A stretch of 64,000 nucleotides of DNA from Spirochaetia bacterium (GTDB lineage: Bacteria; Spirochaetota; Spirochaetia; CAKZLE01), in contig JAIPFY010000007.1 of NCBI GenBank assembly GCA_021736385.1, positions 1-64,000 of the forward strand, given 5' to 3'. Position numbers and translations under genes: made by a program. The stretch's first letter is position 1. Every line of letters begins with the position of its first letter. Positions 49,052 through 58,668 of this stretch are shown in pieces. The notes beneath the pieces were generated by a model. The model did no database searches. It was given only the letters and a program-made list of their open reading frames with translations, and was not told where the DNA came from.

Positions 49052-49811
49052 GATCATGGGCATGATAGATATGCTCTCTGGTGAGCTTGTCTATGGAGCA
49101 GAGGTCTTTGATGATCGGCTTGATCCTAGACCTGATGTTCGTCTGATCATAGGGACATACCGGTTTTACCACCGGAAGGTCATAGACCTCGTCAAGACGG
49201 GCCGGGACGCGCTCACGGACCTCGATCATCGGTCTGATCACGTAGAGACTGCCCTTGAAGAACTCCTGGACCGGCTGCATGGTGGAGAAGTCGGCTCTGA
49301 AGCAGAGGTTGATCAGAGAGGTCTCAACCAGGTCATCAAGATGGTGCCCCAGGGCGATGATCCTGATCCCCCGCTGCTGTGCATGCTCGAAGAGTATCCT
49401 CCGTCGGTTCCGTGAGCAGTGATAGCAGTTGAAATCATCATGATAGGCCTCATGGAACATATGGGCATCTTGGGAGATGAAGGTGATATCGAGGGCTTCG
49501 AAGAACCGCTTGAGTTCCTGAACATGTTCCGGTGATACCGGGTACTCCCTCCAGTTGATATGCAGTGCTTCCAGGCGGTAGTCGATCGGCAGCCACTTCC
49601 TGCGAAGCGATAGCGCCAGAGCCAGAGCCAGAGAGTCTTTCCCCCCTGAGATCCCCAGCAGTACCGTATCCCCGTCTGCGATCATATCATAGCTGTTGAT
49701 CGCCTTACCGGTCTTCTTGATGAATCGGTGGACCCAGGGGGGGAAGGTCCCTGCGATCAGGTCAGAGTAGGGAAGTCTCAGCAGAGCTTCTGCAGGTGGT
49801 GTGTTCGTCAT
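48975..49811 (-). CDS. TtcA-type tRNA thiolation ATPase (PP-loop)
   Basis: DTVLLGISGGKDSLALALAL...FNCYHCSRNRRRILFEHAQQRGIRIIALGHHLDDLVETSLINL. Confidence 0.85.
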   Translation of the reverse strand: MTNTPPAEALLRLPYSDLIAGTFPPWVHRFIKKTGKAINSYDMIADGDTVLLGISGGKDSLALALALSLRRKWLPIDYRLEALHINWREYPVSPEHVQELKRFFEALDITFISQDAHMFHEAYHDDFNCYHCSRNRRRILFEHAQQRGIRIIALGHHLDDLVETSLINLCFRADFSTMQPVQEFFKGSLYVIRPMIEVRERVPARLDEVYDLPVVKPVCPYDQTNIRSRIKPIIKDLCSIDKLTREHIYHAHDLSCRIPRSGPLQHTASHESTAQGNE

Positions 49812-49831
49812 CGTGATCAGTTCCTTCTGTC

Positions 49832-51124
49832 TCAGGACAGCACAGAAAACAGTTCTTCTTCGGTAACGGTCAGGGAACCGGGAAGAAACACTCTCAGGGC
49901 TGTGAGGGTTCGGGTGAACCTGTCTATGACAGGCCGGGTGAAGATCGTATCTGCTTCAAGGAAGGGAAGTCCCTTCCGGGTCCCTGAGATGATCTGTGCA
50001 TCGGACTGCAGACAGATGGGCTCAGGGATGTCTATGATGACCTGCCAGGGCTCCAGTGATGCACCGGAGGTTCGGTTGAGATGCGTCCTGAGGCGCTCCT
50101 CTGCGCTGAAGCGCTGCCTCTGGTCGCGAAGCATCGGGATGAACGGCAGAGCCCTCTGATAGGGGACAGAGAGCGCCATCTGGTAGAGGCGGTTGTCAGA
50201 GACCTCCTTGATCACCGAGAACGGCCGGTAATCGGTGGATCCGAGTACCTGATGGAACCGGGCATCATCGAGACCGTAGAGGTGCTCGGGAGTGATGATG
50301 GTCTCCTGCAGACCCAGATAGAGGACTTTTCGGATCATGGCGGTGGCACTTCTGACATGTCTATGCCAGTAGATATTGCGGTACATCAGATACTTGGAGA
50401 ACAGCAGGTGTTCGATACTGCTGATCCCCTGTTCCTGCAGCCCGAGTACCCCATCTTCAGTCAGTGCGATCTTGGTCAGGATGAAATCCACGTCCTGCAG
50501 ACCATAGGGGACTCCGCAGAAGAAGGCATCACGGTTGAGGTAGTCAAGCTTGTCAGGATCAAGAGTCCCCGAGAGCAGGGTGCGATAGAGCCGAACCTCC
50601 TCAGAAGCGCCTGGCATCTGGTCATCGATGATCTGAGCGGTCATGAGGGAATCTGCTCCGATACGCTGATCTATCACCGCTGAGAGACCCCGGTCTTCGA
50701 TGATCAGCCGTGCCGCGAGTGATTCATGGCTCTTGAGCGGAAGATCCTTCAGTGAATGGGTATAGGGAAAGTGACCGAGATCATGCAGCAGGGCAGCGAC
50801 GAGAAAGGACCTTACACCGGTGAGTGAACAGCGTGAGGTGATGGCGTTCTGCTGATCCTTCATGAGCACCAGCAGCATCCTTCTGGCGATCGCATAGACC
50901 CCGATACTGTGGCTGAGCCTGGTGTGCACGGCTCCGGGATAGATCAGATGGGTCGGACCGAGCTGCCTGATCCGTGAGAGTTTCTGGAACTCGGGTTCTC
51001 GCCAGAAGTCCATGAAGGTCTCGGGGAACAGTACTGTTCCCCATACGGGGTCCCGGACCGGTTCGCTGCAGCCTGAGGTGAGGAACGTGAAGATGGCACT
51101 GGTTGAATCATTCATACCGGACAT
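49832..51124 (-). CDS. HD-domain phosphohydrolase
   Basis: IRQLGPTHLIYPGAVHTRLSHSIGVYAIARRML...AALLHDLGHFPYTHSLK. Confidence 0.85.
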   Translation of the reverse strand: MSGMNDSTSAIFTFLTSGCSEPVRDPVWGTVLFPETFMDFWREPEFQKLSRIRQLGPTHLIYPGAVHTRLSHSIGVYAIARRMLLVLMKDQQNAITSRCSLTGVRSFLVAALLHDLGHFPYTHSLKDLPLKSHESLAARLIIEDRGLSAVIDQRIGADSLMTAQIIDDQMPGASEEVRLYRTLLSGTLDPDKLDYLNRDAFFCGVPYGLQDVDFILTKIALTEDGVLGLQEQGISSIEHLLFSKYLMYRNIYWHRHVRSATAMIRKVLYLGLQETIITPEHLYGLDDARFHQVLGSTDYRPFSVIKEVSDNRLYQMALSVPYQRALPFIPMLRDQRQRFSAEERLRTHLNRTSGASLEPWQVIIDIPEPICLQSDAQIISGTRKGLPFLEADTIFTRPVIDRFTRTLTALRVFLPGSLTVTEEELFSVLS

Positions 51125-51295
51125 ACTATCTCAATGGTCTCTTTTCTGTCTAGAGTGGATAGACAGTCCACTGGAGGTTCGGTTCACGAGTGTCCTGCTG
51201 CGTCCCGCTGAGAGTTCGACTCGTATGAGTTCCCTCTCGAGCCGAACCATGATATGATGCGGATAGCTGTCGAGATTCGGGGAGGTTCGTAGAGA

Positions 51296-51754
51296 ATGAG
51301 AGGTAGAGGTACTGCTGCATGCGTGCTGCTTCTGTGTGCAGTGCTCGCTCCTGCTGCTTCACCACATGAGCTTCGCATGCTCACTATGGTCCGTATACCG
51401 CCGGTGGCACCGCTGGATACGGTACTCGGCAAAATGCCCTCAGCAGCTGCGATCCCTGCAGAGTATGCTCAGCTGCTTCAGCAGTTCTTTCTGGAGGAAC
51501 TCCCCACCGAGCAGAGAAGGGAGATGCTCGGTGATGCTTCGGCTCACATGATCGATGCGCTGTACGGAAGTACACTCTTTTCGGACCTCCCGGCTGAAGA
51601 ACTCCGTATCGGAGTGGTCACCGAGGCTGATACCCTGGGCGTCCCCATCCGGCTGATCTTCAGCCCTGAATCTGGACGTGCATCACTCTCCGGGACGGTC
51701 TATCTGCTCGAACAGGGTGATCAGTGGAAAATAGGTCATCTCGATCTGAAATAA
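51296..51754 (+). CDS. Hypothetical secreted protein
   Basis: Signal-like MRGRGTAACVLLLCAVLAPAASP; no recognised domain. Confidence 0.45.
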   Translation: MRGRGTAACVLLLCAVLAPAASPHELRMLTMVRIPPVAPLDTVLGKMPSAAAIPAEYAQLLQQFFLEELPTEQRREMLGDASAHMIDALYGSTLFSDLPAEELRIGVVTEADTLGVPIRLIFSPESGRASLSGTVYLLEQGDQWKIGHLDLK

Positions 51755-51768
51755 TCTGATCAATAATA

Positions 51769-51797
51769 TTGACACGAATCGCCTTCGTTGCTATAGT
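51769..51797 (+). promoter_or_regulatory. Sigma70-type promoter of tRNA-Met
   Basis: TTGACA-N17-TATAGT. Confidence 0.75.
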
Positions 51798-51870
51798 ACC
51801 AAAGTTCACTGACAGTGGGTACTGCCTGCTGAGTGAATACCTGAAGCAGGGGCAGTGATGCTCTCATCAT

Positions 51871-51943
51871 GGTGGCGTAGCTCAGTTGGTAGAGCAAACG
51901 GCTCATATCCGTTCGGTCAGGGGTTCAAATCCCTTCGCCACTA
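51871..51943 (+). tRNA. tRNA-Met(CAT), elongator type
   Basis: Full cloverleaf: acceptor GGTGGCG/CGCCACT, anticodon arm AACGG-CTCATAT-CCGTT, T arm AGGGG-TTCAAAT-CCCTT; CCA not encoded. Confidence 0.92.
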
Positions 51944-52043
51944 CTTTTTCTTCTCTCCTGGTACCCATAATCATACATAGTAGTATACACTGTTCTCAGC
52001 ACTGCAGCATGCTCACCGGGCATGCTGTCAAAAGGATAGTCTG

Positions 52044-53315
52044 ATGAGTACATTCGCGCGTGACAAGCAGTACATCAAATTCTCTTCCTATGGGTTTCTC
52101 AAGAATCTGAGGTTCTTTGATGCATATATCCTCCTGTTCTTTCGGGAGATGGGCATCTCCTACACCCTTATCGGGGTCCTGTTCTCCATTCGGGAGATCC
52201 TCACCAATCTCATGGAGATACCCTCCGGTCTCATAGCCGACACCTTCGGCAGAAGAAGGAGTATGGTCTTCTGCTTTGCCAGCTATATCGTCTCGTTCGC
52301 TTTGTTCTTCCTCTTTTCCGAGTACTGGGTCTATGTGATCGCCATGGTCTTTTTCGCCCTCGGAGAGGCGTTCCGTACCGGTACCCACAAGGCCATGATC
52401 CTTGAGCATCTCAGACTCAATCATCTGCTGCATCTGAAAGCTGATTACTACGGGCACACCCGGGGCTGGTCTCAGGCAGGCTCTGCTCTCTCTGCCTTCC
52501 TTGCAGCGATCATGGTCTTCTATTCCGGCGGCTACCGCATCATCTTCCTGTTCTCCATCATCCCCTATATCCTGGGACTCCTGCTCATGATCAGCTATCC
52601 GAAAGAGCTCGATTTTGCCGTTGTTGACGGGAAGATGCCTCCTGCAGGTCCGGGAGCCTGGAAGCAGCAGTTCGTCAGGAGTTTCTCCAGCCTCGGTCTG
52701 CTGATCAGGTCAAAGGAGATACGCAGGGGGATCCTGAATTTCAGTATGTTCGACGGCCTGTTCAAGGCGATCAAGGATTATCTTCAGCCGGTGATCGAAC
52801 AGCTGGCACTGATCCTGCCGTTCTTCCTGGCGTTCTCCGGCGAGGAGCGTGCTGCGCTGCTGATCGGGTTGGTCTATACCCTGCTGTTCCTGCTCACCTC
52901 GTTCGCTTCCAGCAGGGCAGGGGCGGTCCGACGCAGGGTGGCTGAGACCGAGAGAGGTCTGAACCTGCTGTTCCTCCTCGGTGCTCTCATGGTCATGCTC
53001 ACCGGATACTTCTATCTCTCAGGCTGGTCCTATCTGGCGGTTGTCACGTTCATCATCTATTATATGATACAGAATATACGACGGCCTCTGGCCCTCGATT
53101 ATATCAGTGATCGGATCGAAGGGTCTGTCATGGCCACCGGTCTTTCGGGTGAGTCGCAGATCAAGACCCTGATCACGGCAATCCTTGCTCCGCTGTTCGG
53201 TCTTGCGGTCGATACGAGCGGACTCGGGATGACGCTGATCATCTTCGGTGCCATGCTGGTCTTCTTCGCTGTGCTCCTGCGGCTGGTCGCTGTGCAGCAG
53301 GCTGAGTCTGCATGA
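52044..53315 (+). CDS. MFS transporter
   Basis: Twelve-TM-like; IREILTNLMEIPSGLIADTFGRRRSMVFCFASYIVSF (MFS loop 2-3 motif). Confidence 0.85.
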   Translation: MSTFARDKQYIKFSSYGFLKNLRFFDAYILLFFREMGISYTLIGVLFSIREILTNLMEIPSGLIADTFGRRRSMVFCFASYIVSFALFFLFSEYWVYVIAMVFFALGEAFRTGTHKAMILEHLRLNHLLHLKADYYGHTRGWSQAGSALSAFLAAIMVFYSGGYRIIFLFSIIPYILGLLLMISYPKELDFAVVDGKMPPAGPGAWKQQFVRSFSSLGLLIRSKEIRRGILNFSMFDGLFKAIKDYLQPVIEQLALILPFFLAFSGEERAALLIGLVYTLLFLLTSFASSRAGAVRRRVAETERGLNLLFLLGALMVMLTGYFYLSGWSYLAVVTFIIYYMIQNIRRPLALDYISDRIEGSVMATGLSGESQIKTLITAILAPLFGLAVDTSGLGMTLIIFGAMLVFFAVLLRLVAVQQAESA

Positions 53316-53977
53316 CGTTCCCGATGAGGATCGAACCGATCCAGTCTGTGGACACTGCAGAAGTACTCAAGATCACCTATCGAACCGGTCTGTTCGGAAA
53401 AGATATGGCCCGATCCGGCCTGGTCGATGATCTGCGACTGTTCGGCTATTACTACTGCTGGTATTACCTGAGATATGAACCTGAGCATTGCGTATGCGCC
53501 AGAGCTGGGGATACGATTCTGGGGTATGTCGTGGCAACCCCAGACACCTCCAGACAGCGGGCACGCTTCATCGAGACGATGATACCCAAGATCCTGAAAC
53601 GGTCGATCTATACCAATCATATGGGTCGTATCGAACAGGACCATCCAGGATGGATGCGCAGGAGTCTGCACGAGGTCATCGGTGGATTGACCACAGCACC
53701 TCCTGATTATATCGAGAGATATCCTGCACATCTTCACATCAATGTACTTCCGGAGTATCATGGGAAGGGGATCGGCAGAGCTCTCATGGAGCATCTGCTC
53801 GATCATATGCGCAGCTGCGGGGTCCCTGGTATCCATCTGCAGACCTCCAGTGCCAATCACAAGGCTCTTGCCTTCTATGAGCGCATGGGGTTCGAACTGC
53901 TGGGTTCCGAGCCGATCGATCACCCTCCTGTCGGATTCGAGGGGGTACAGGGGCTTGCTTTCGGTCTGAGACTCTAG
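53312..53977 (+). CDS. GNAT family N-acetyltransferase
   Basis: LHINVLPEYHGKGIGRALMEHLLDHMRSCGVPGIHLQTSSANHKALAFYERMGFELL. Confidence 0.9.
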   Translation: MTFPMRIEPIQSVDTAEVLKITYRTGLFGKDMARSGLVDDLRLFGYYYCWYYLRYEPEHCVCARAGDTILGYVVATPDTSRQRARFIETMIPKILKRSIYTNHMGRIEQDHPGWMRRSLHEVIGGLTTAPPDYIERYPAHLHINVLPEYHGKGIGRALMEHLLDHMRSCGVPGIHLQTSSANHKALAFYERMGFELLGSEPIDHPPVGFEGVQGLAFGLRL

Positions 53978-54068
53978 TACATTGATGGGCAGCAGAGTCA
54001 CAGGTGCGGCTCTGTTCATATACATCACCTCACGTGATGAATCCATGATCTTACAGGAGCAGTACACT

Positions 54069-54842
54069 ATGGTCGGATTCTATATAAAGAAAGCATTCTT
54101 TGACGGATGGGATAACCTTCTGGGTATCGTTCTGGTCAATGTCTCCTTCGTCGCACTGCTGGCCCTCGGGTATGCTGCGATGTCGCTGTTCCAGATACAT
54201 GCAGCACTGGGTATCATCGCTCTGGTACTGTGGTTCGTGCTGATGCACCTTGCCGCAGGGGCTGTATCCTACTACACAAAAGAATATGCATGGTACCGGC
54301 GACCGGGATTCGCGGAGTTCCGTGACTGTTTCAAGGAGGCCATACCGGCTTCTCTGGTCTTATCTGCGGTGAACCTGCTGCTGGTCCTCCTTACCGTGGT
54401 CATCATGCCGTTCTACCTCTCGCTCGGGTCGATCCTCGGTACCGTGATCTTCGCCGTACTCTTCTGGGTAGAGGTCATGGCCATGGGGTCTCTGATGTAC
54501 TTCCTCCCAGTCAGTGCGCAGCTCAGAGACCGGCCGCTCAAGGCCTTGAAGAAATCGTTCATCATCTTTCTCGATAATGCCGGTTTCTCCCTCTTCCTGC
54601 TCTTCTATACCCTTGTCAACATCATACTCTCTATCGTCACCGCCATGCTCATCCCCGGGATCACCGCGATCCTGCTCTCTCATCAAGATGCGGTGAAGCT
54701 GTTGATGTACAAGTATGACTATCTCGAAGAGCAGCCTGAGGGTGACCGCAAACACATACCCTGGACAGCTCTGCTCTTCGATGAACAGGAAAAAGTGGGG
54801 CAGCGATCACTCAAGGGAATGATCTTTCCCTGGAAGGACTGA
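54069..54842 (+). CDS. Multi-TM membrane protein of unknown function
   Basis: Hydrophobic segments; start uncertain (ATG 54069 chosen within longer ORF from 53982). Confidence 0.6.
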   Translation: MVGFYIKKAFFDGWDNLLGIVLVNVSFVALLALGYAAMSLFQIHAALGIIALVLWFVLMHLAAGAVSYYTKEYAWYRRPGFAEFRDCFKEAIPASLVLSAVNLLLVLLTVVIMPFYLSLGSILGTVIFAVLFWVEVMAMGSLMYFLPVSAQLRDRPLKALKKSFIIFLDNAGFSLFLLFYTLVNIILSIVTAMLIPGITAILLSHQDAVKLLMYKYDYLEEQPEGDRKHIPWTALLFDEQEKVGQRSLKGMIFPWKD

Positions 54843-55363
54843 TGACAGAGGTAGAGATCAAAGCACATGTGTATGATCTGAAGGCTCTTCGTGAACGGAT
54901 CCTGCAGCTCGAGGGGATCTGTGGACCGGAATACCGGCATAGAGAGGATTCCTACTACGGCGCAGGAGATGGCCCTGGGGTACTCTTTCGCATCAGGACA
55001 GAGCAGGATCGGTGTGAGATCACCCGGAAGCTCAAGAGCATGCGCGGCCTCGCTGAGGTGAATCGGGAGATAGAGTTCTCCGTCTCCGATCCACAGGCCT
55101 GCAGAGAGTTCTGTGAGTCTCTCGGGTATCAGGTGGTGATACGCAAAGAGAAACGCGGGGAGATCTTCAGACATGAAGAGGTGAGCATCGAGCTGTGGGA
55201 GGTCACAGGGCTTGGCAGCTTCATCGAACTTGAAGTGCTGCTTGAAGATCCCCGAGGTGCCGATGAGGCACTTGTCGTGATCCATGCTCTGCTGGAGCGG
55301 CTGCAGGTACCGGAGACCGCTGTCGAACCACGTATGTATATCGACATGCTGCGTTCACGATGA
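54842..55363 (+). CDS. CYTH-domain (CyaB-like) protein
   Basis: EVEIKAHVYDLKALRERI...REDSYYGAGDGPGVLFRIRTEQDRCEITRKLK...EVSIELWEVTGLGSFIELEVLLED. Confidence 0.85.
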   Translation: MTEVEIKAHVYDLKALRERILQLEGICGPEYRHREDSYYGAGDGPGVLFRIRTEQDRCEITRKLKSMRGLAEVNREIEFSVSDPQACREFCESLGYQVVIRKEKRGEIFRHEEVSIELWEVTGLGSFIELEVLLEDPRGADEALVVIHALLERLQVPETAVEPRMYIDMLRSR

Positions 55364-55365
55364 GA

Positions 55366-55398
55366 GAGCGCTCAGCCGGGAGATCCGACTGAGCGCTC
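55366..55398. terminator. Bidirectional hairpin between convergent genes
   Basis: GAGCGCTCAG-N13-CTGAGCGCTC. Confidence 0.65.
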
Positions 55399-55415
55399 GT
55401 TTCGGGTGATCTCTG

Positions 55416-56438
55416 CTAACGTTCGACTGAGAAGCTGTGGATGGTCACCTGACGATAGGTCTCTCCCGGTCTGAGTACCGGTGAATGAAACTCCTGATGA
55501 TTCATCGCATCGGGAAGTTCCCCCGCCTCCAGACAGAGGGCGGTATGTTCGTTACCGATCGAATAGTTATCGGTATAGAACTGCAGACCCGGGGCATTGG
55601 TCAGCACCTTCATCACGCGGCCGCTCGAAGGGTCCTTGAGTACGGCAGCTTCGAGTACTCCCTTATGATCTGCCAGAACAAAATTATGATCATAGCCCTG
55701 AGGATCGGCATCGATACGTGTGATATCGTCTCCGATAGGTTTTGGCTCTCTGAAATCGAACGGTGTTCCCGCTACCGGAACCAGACGGCCTGTCGGGACC
55801 TGATCACTGTCGACTTCGACGATATGCTCGGCATGGATCTGCATCAGCTGATCGAGCACACGCTCTGTGCGTGCCTTACCAGACAGGTTCCAGTAGGTAT
55901 GATTGGTCAGACTCACGCAGGTGGGTCTGTCAGTCACGGCCTCATAGACGAAGAACAGTTCGTTCTTCTCTGTCAGTGTGATCGTCAGAGCGACATCGAG
56001 CGTACCAGGGAACCCCTGGTCCCCATGCTCGCTCGTCAGGGTCAGCTTCACTGATGCCCGTTCCTCTTCCCTCATGGGGAATGCTTCCCAGATGCGGGTG
56101 TTAAAACCGCTGGGGCCGCCGTGCAGCTGGAACGTATCGTGTGTGGGGACGAGCTCGATGAGCTCCCCGTCGAGGGTGAAGCTGCTGCCGCCGATCCTGT
56201 TGGCATACCTGCCGATCGTCGCGCCGTGGTAGTTCGTCGGGACCTGGTAGTCTGAGAGGGAAGGGAAGTTCTTGGTCAGCTCTTCGATCCTCCCATCTCG
56301 GTCAGGTCCCTTGAAGGAGATCAGGTATGCACCATAGGTGATCACCTCCACCGAGTACCCTGAAGAGTTCTCCAGAGTGATCTTGTCTATCGCTTTGCCA
56401 TATGAGGTCGTGCCGTAGGGGTCTCTTGCTATCTTCAT
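55416..56438 (-). CDS. Aldose 1-epimerase (galactose mutarotase)
   Basis: NYHGATIGRYANRIGGSSFTLDGE...LHGGPSGFNTRIWEA...LTNHTYWNLSG...GVLEAAVLKDPSSGRVMKVLTNAPGLQFYTDNY. Confidence 0.92.
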   Translation of the reverse strand: MKIARDPYGTTSYGKAIDKITLENSSGYSVEVITYGAYLISFKGPDRDGRIEELTKNFPSLSDYQVPTNYHGATIGRYANRIGGSSFTLDGELIELVPTHDTFQLHGGPSGFNTRIWEAFPMREEERASVKLTLTSEHGDQGFPGTLDVALTITLTEKNELFFVYEAVTDRPTCVSLTNHTYWNLSGKARTERVLDQLMQIHAEHIVEVDSDQVPTGRLVPVAGTPFDFREPKPIGDDITRIDADPQGYDHNFVLADHKGVLEAAVLKDPSSGRVMKVLTNAPGLQFYTDNYSIGNEHTALCLEAGELPDAMNHQEFHSPVLRPGETYRQVTIHSFSVER

Positions 56439-56514
56439 GTGCACATAGTACGCCATTCTTATCTGTCGGTCAATCCATAGTGACACACTGGCTGATTTTT
56501 GGTAATCTACCGCT

Positions 56515-56793
56515 ATGGAATGGAAAGCAAGTCACATACTGGTGAAAGACAGGGCTCTTGCGGAGAGCCTGCTGAAGAAGATACAGAACGGGTCGTCCTT
56601 CGAATCGATCGCACGCTCCTACTCGGTCTGTCCGAGCAAGTCAAAGGGCGGGGATCTGGGCTGGTTCGGTTCCGGACAGATGGTCCCGGCCTTCGAACAG
56701 GCCGTGAAGCGGCTCTCCAGAGGACGGGTGAGCCCTCTGGTGAGGACCCAGTTCGGGTATCACATCATCAAACTCACAGGACGTCGAGACTGA
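56515..56793 (+). CDS. Parvulin-type peptidyl-prolyl cis-trans isomerase
   Basis: WKASHILVKDRALAESLLKKIQNGSSFESIARSYSVCPSKSKGGDLGWFGSGQMVPAFEQAVKRLSRGRVSPLVRTQFGYHIIKL. Confidence 0.93.
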   Translation: MEWKASHILVKDRALAESLLKKIQNGSSFESIARSYSVCPSKSKGGDLGWFGSGQMVPAFEQAVKRLSRGRVSPLVRTQFGYHIIKLTGRRD

Positions 56794-56827
56794 TCAGCAG
56801 CTCGGCAGTCTGCAGCACGCAGCATGC

Positions 56828-57619
56828 TCAGAGATTGGTATCGGGGATGATGTAAGGTCTTCTGGTGAAGGGGTCCTCGACCATCTGTGTGGTGATCCCG
56901 TAGACGGCCTTCAGCGTCTGTGGGGTGATCATCTCCTGAGGGGTACCGTGTCCGAATACCTTGCCGTCATGGAGCATGATCACATGGTCGCTGAAACTCA
57001 TCGCCGAGTTGAGGTCATGCAGGATGCAGATGACCGTGAGTCCCTCGTTGATGATCAGCTGTTTGAGCAGTTTCAGGATCCCCAGCTGATGGAGCGGGTC
57101 AAGGTAGGTCGTCGGTTCGTCCAGCGCGATGATTCGCGGTTCCTGGGCAAGGGCCCGGGCGATGATGACCCGCTGGTACTCCCCCCCGCTGATCTCTGTG
57201 ATCAGATGATCCTTCAGATGATCGATCGAAGTCAGTTTCATCACCCGTTCGATACTCCTCGCCTCATATCCCTCATGTTTCTGATCGTGCTCACGATGTG
57301 CATACCGTCCCAGACGGATCATGTCTTCGACGGTGAACTGGTAGGGATTACGCTCATTCTGCGGTACCATCCCGATCACATGCGCAAGATCCCTGCGATC
57401 GAGGCCGGTGATATCTCTTGATTCGAGGAAGACTGTACCTGCTCTGACTGGAAGGATCCGCAGGATCTGTTTGAGCAGGGTCGTCTTGCCCGAACCGTTG
57501 GGACCCAGGATCGTGGTGAACGCCTGCTTCTCGACCGCAGCTGCGATGTCTGTGAGAATAGGACGGTCATCGTAGGACCAGGAGAGCCCGTCGATCGTGA
57601 TCGCTTGATTGGGGTCCAC
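56828..57619 (-). CDS. btuD: ABC transporter ATP-binding protein (cobalamin/FecCD type)
   Basis: ILGPNGSGKTTLLKQILRI...ITEISGGEYQRVIIARALAQEPRIIALDEPTTYLDPLHQLGIL; under a cobalamin riboswitch. Confidence 0.88.
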   Translation of the reverse strand: MDPNQAITIDGLSWSYDDRPILTDIAAAVEKQAFTTILGPNGSGKTTLLKQILRILPVRAGTVFLESRDITGLDRRDLAHVIGMVPQNERNPYQFTVEDMIRLGRYAHREHDQKHEGYEARSIERVMKLTSIDHLKDHLITEISGGEYQRVIIARALAQEPRIIALDEPTTYLDPLHQLGILKLLKQLIINEGLTVICILHDLNSAMSFSDHVIMLHDGKVFGHGTPQEMITPQTLKAVYGITTQMVEDPFTRRPYIIPDTNL

Positions 57620-58656
57620 TAGAATATCTCCTTTTTCTGCCTTCTGAGCAGATAGATGAAGAACGGCGCTCCTGCCAGAGAGGTGATGATCCCAACCGGG
57701 ATCTCTGCATTCTCCAGCAGCCCCCGTGCCATGGTATCAGCAAGCAGGGTGAACAATCCGCCGCAGAGGATGGTGAACGGGAGGAGCCTCCGGTGCCCGG
57801 GGCCTACGATCATGCGCACCACATGCGGGGTGACCAGACCGACGAATCCGATGATGCCGCTGATTGCCACCGCACTGGCTGTGAGCAGGGTGGCGATGAT
57901 CAGCAGCAGGACCCGTGTCCTTTTGATCGATAACCCCATGGATCTGGCCGCTTCTTCCCCCAGAAGCAGCAGATCGAGCTCCCGGTGGAAGAGCGGGATG
58001 AGCAGGGTGCCGATGATCAGCAGCGGGCCGATGCCGGCAAGCTTCTCCCAGTTCGCAGAGGCGAAGCTGCCCATCGACCAGAATACGATATCTTCGAGCT
58101 GTTCACGATTGAAGTACATGAACAGGGACATGAGTGAGGAGAGCAGGAAGTTCATCGCCACCCCGGAGAGCAGCAGAGTCACTGAAGTCGACTTGAGTCC
58201 CCCGGAGAGCCCGTAGATCATGGATGAAGCTCCGATTGCCCCGATGAACGCGAAGATCGGGACACCCCAGGAGCCGGGGAGAAAGGCAAAGACGCCGATG
58301 TAGGCACCGAATGCCACGCCGCAGGCGGCTCCTGAGGAGACTCCCAGGATATAGGGTTCGGCCATGGGATTGCGAAAGAGTGATTGGAAGACCACCCCTG
58401 ACGTGGCAAGCGCCATACCCACCAGAAGAGCTGTCAGTACCCGAGGGATACGTATGTGCCTGATGATGTAGATATGGGCAGCACTCGTCTGAGCAGCTTC
58501 ACCGCCGTACAGTACGATGCGAGCAGTCTCGGCGACCGATATGTCAGCCGTGCCGAACGAGAGCGAGAGCAGCGCCAGGATCCCTGTGATCAGGATCCCC
58601 AGCAGTAGAAGCGGTGTGATATGCTGCATCGGTATCTGCAGTCGGGATGATCTCAT
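57619..58656 (-). CDS. btuC: ABC transporter permease (FecCD/BtuC family)
   Basis: HIRIPRVLTALLVGMALATSGVVFQSLFRNPMAEPYILGVSSGAACGVAFGAYIG...GIIGFVGLVTPHVVRMIVGPGHRRLLPF. Confidence 0.9.
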   Translation of the reverse strand: MRSSRLQIPMQHITPLLLLGILITGILALLSLSFGTADISVAETARIVLYGGEAAQTSAAHIYIIRHIRIPRVLTALLVGMALATSGVVFQSLFRNPMAEPYILGVSSGAACGVAFGAYIGVFAFLPGSWGVPIFAFIGAIGASSMIYGLSGGLKSTSVTLLLSGVAMNFLLSSLMSLFMYFNREQLEDIVFWSMGSFASANWEKLAGIGPLLIIGTLLIPLFHRELDLLLLGEEAARSMGLSIKRTRVLLLIIATLLTASAVAISGIIGFVGLVTPHVVRMIVGPGHRRLLPFTILCGGLFTLLADTMARGLLENAEIPVGIITSLAGAPFFIYLLRRQKKEIF

Positions 58657-58668
58657 AGGGTATTCCTG

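Noticed and set aside
51871-51943. Initiator tRNA-fMet
   Set aside because: The anticodon stem AACGG/CCGTT lacks the three consecutive G-C pairs of initiators; elongator Met fits better, with tRNA-Ile2 a less likely alternative.
56499-56855. 118-aa ORF overlapping the parvulin gene in another frame
   Set aside because: The 56515-56793 frame encodes a clear PpiC-type domain; this one does not.
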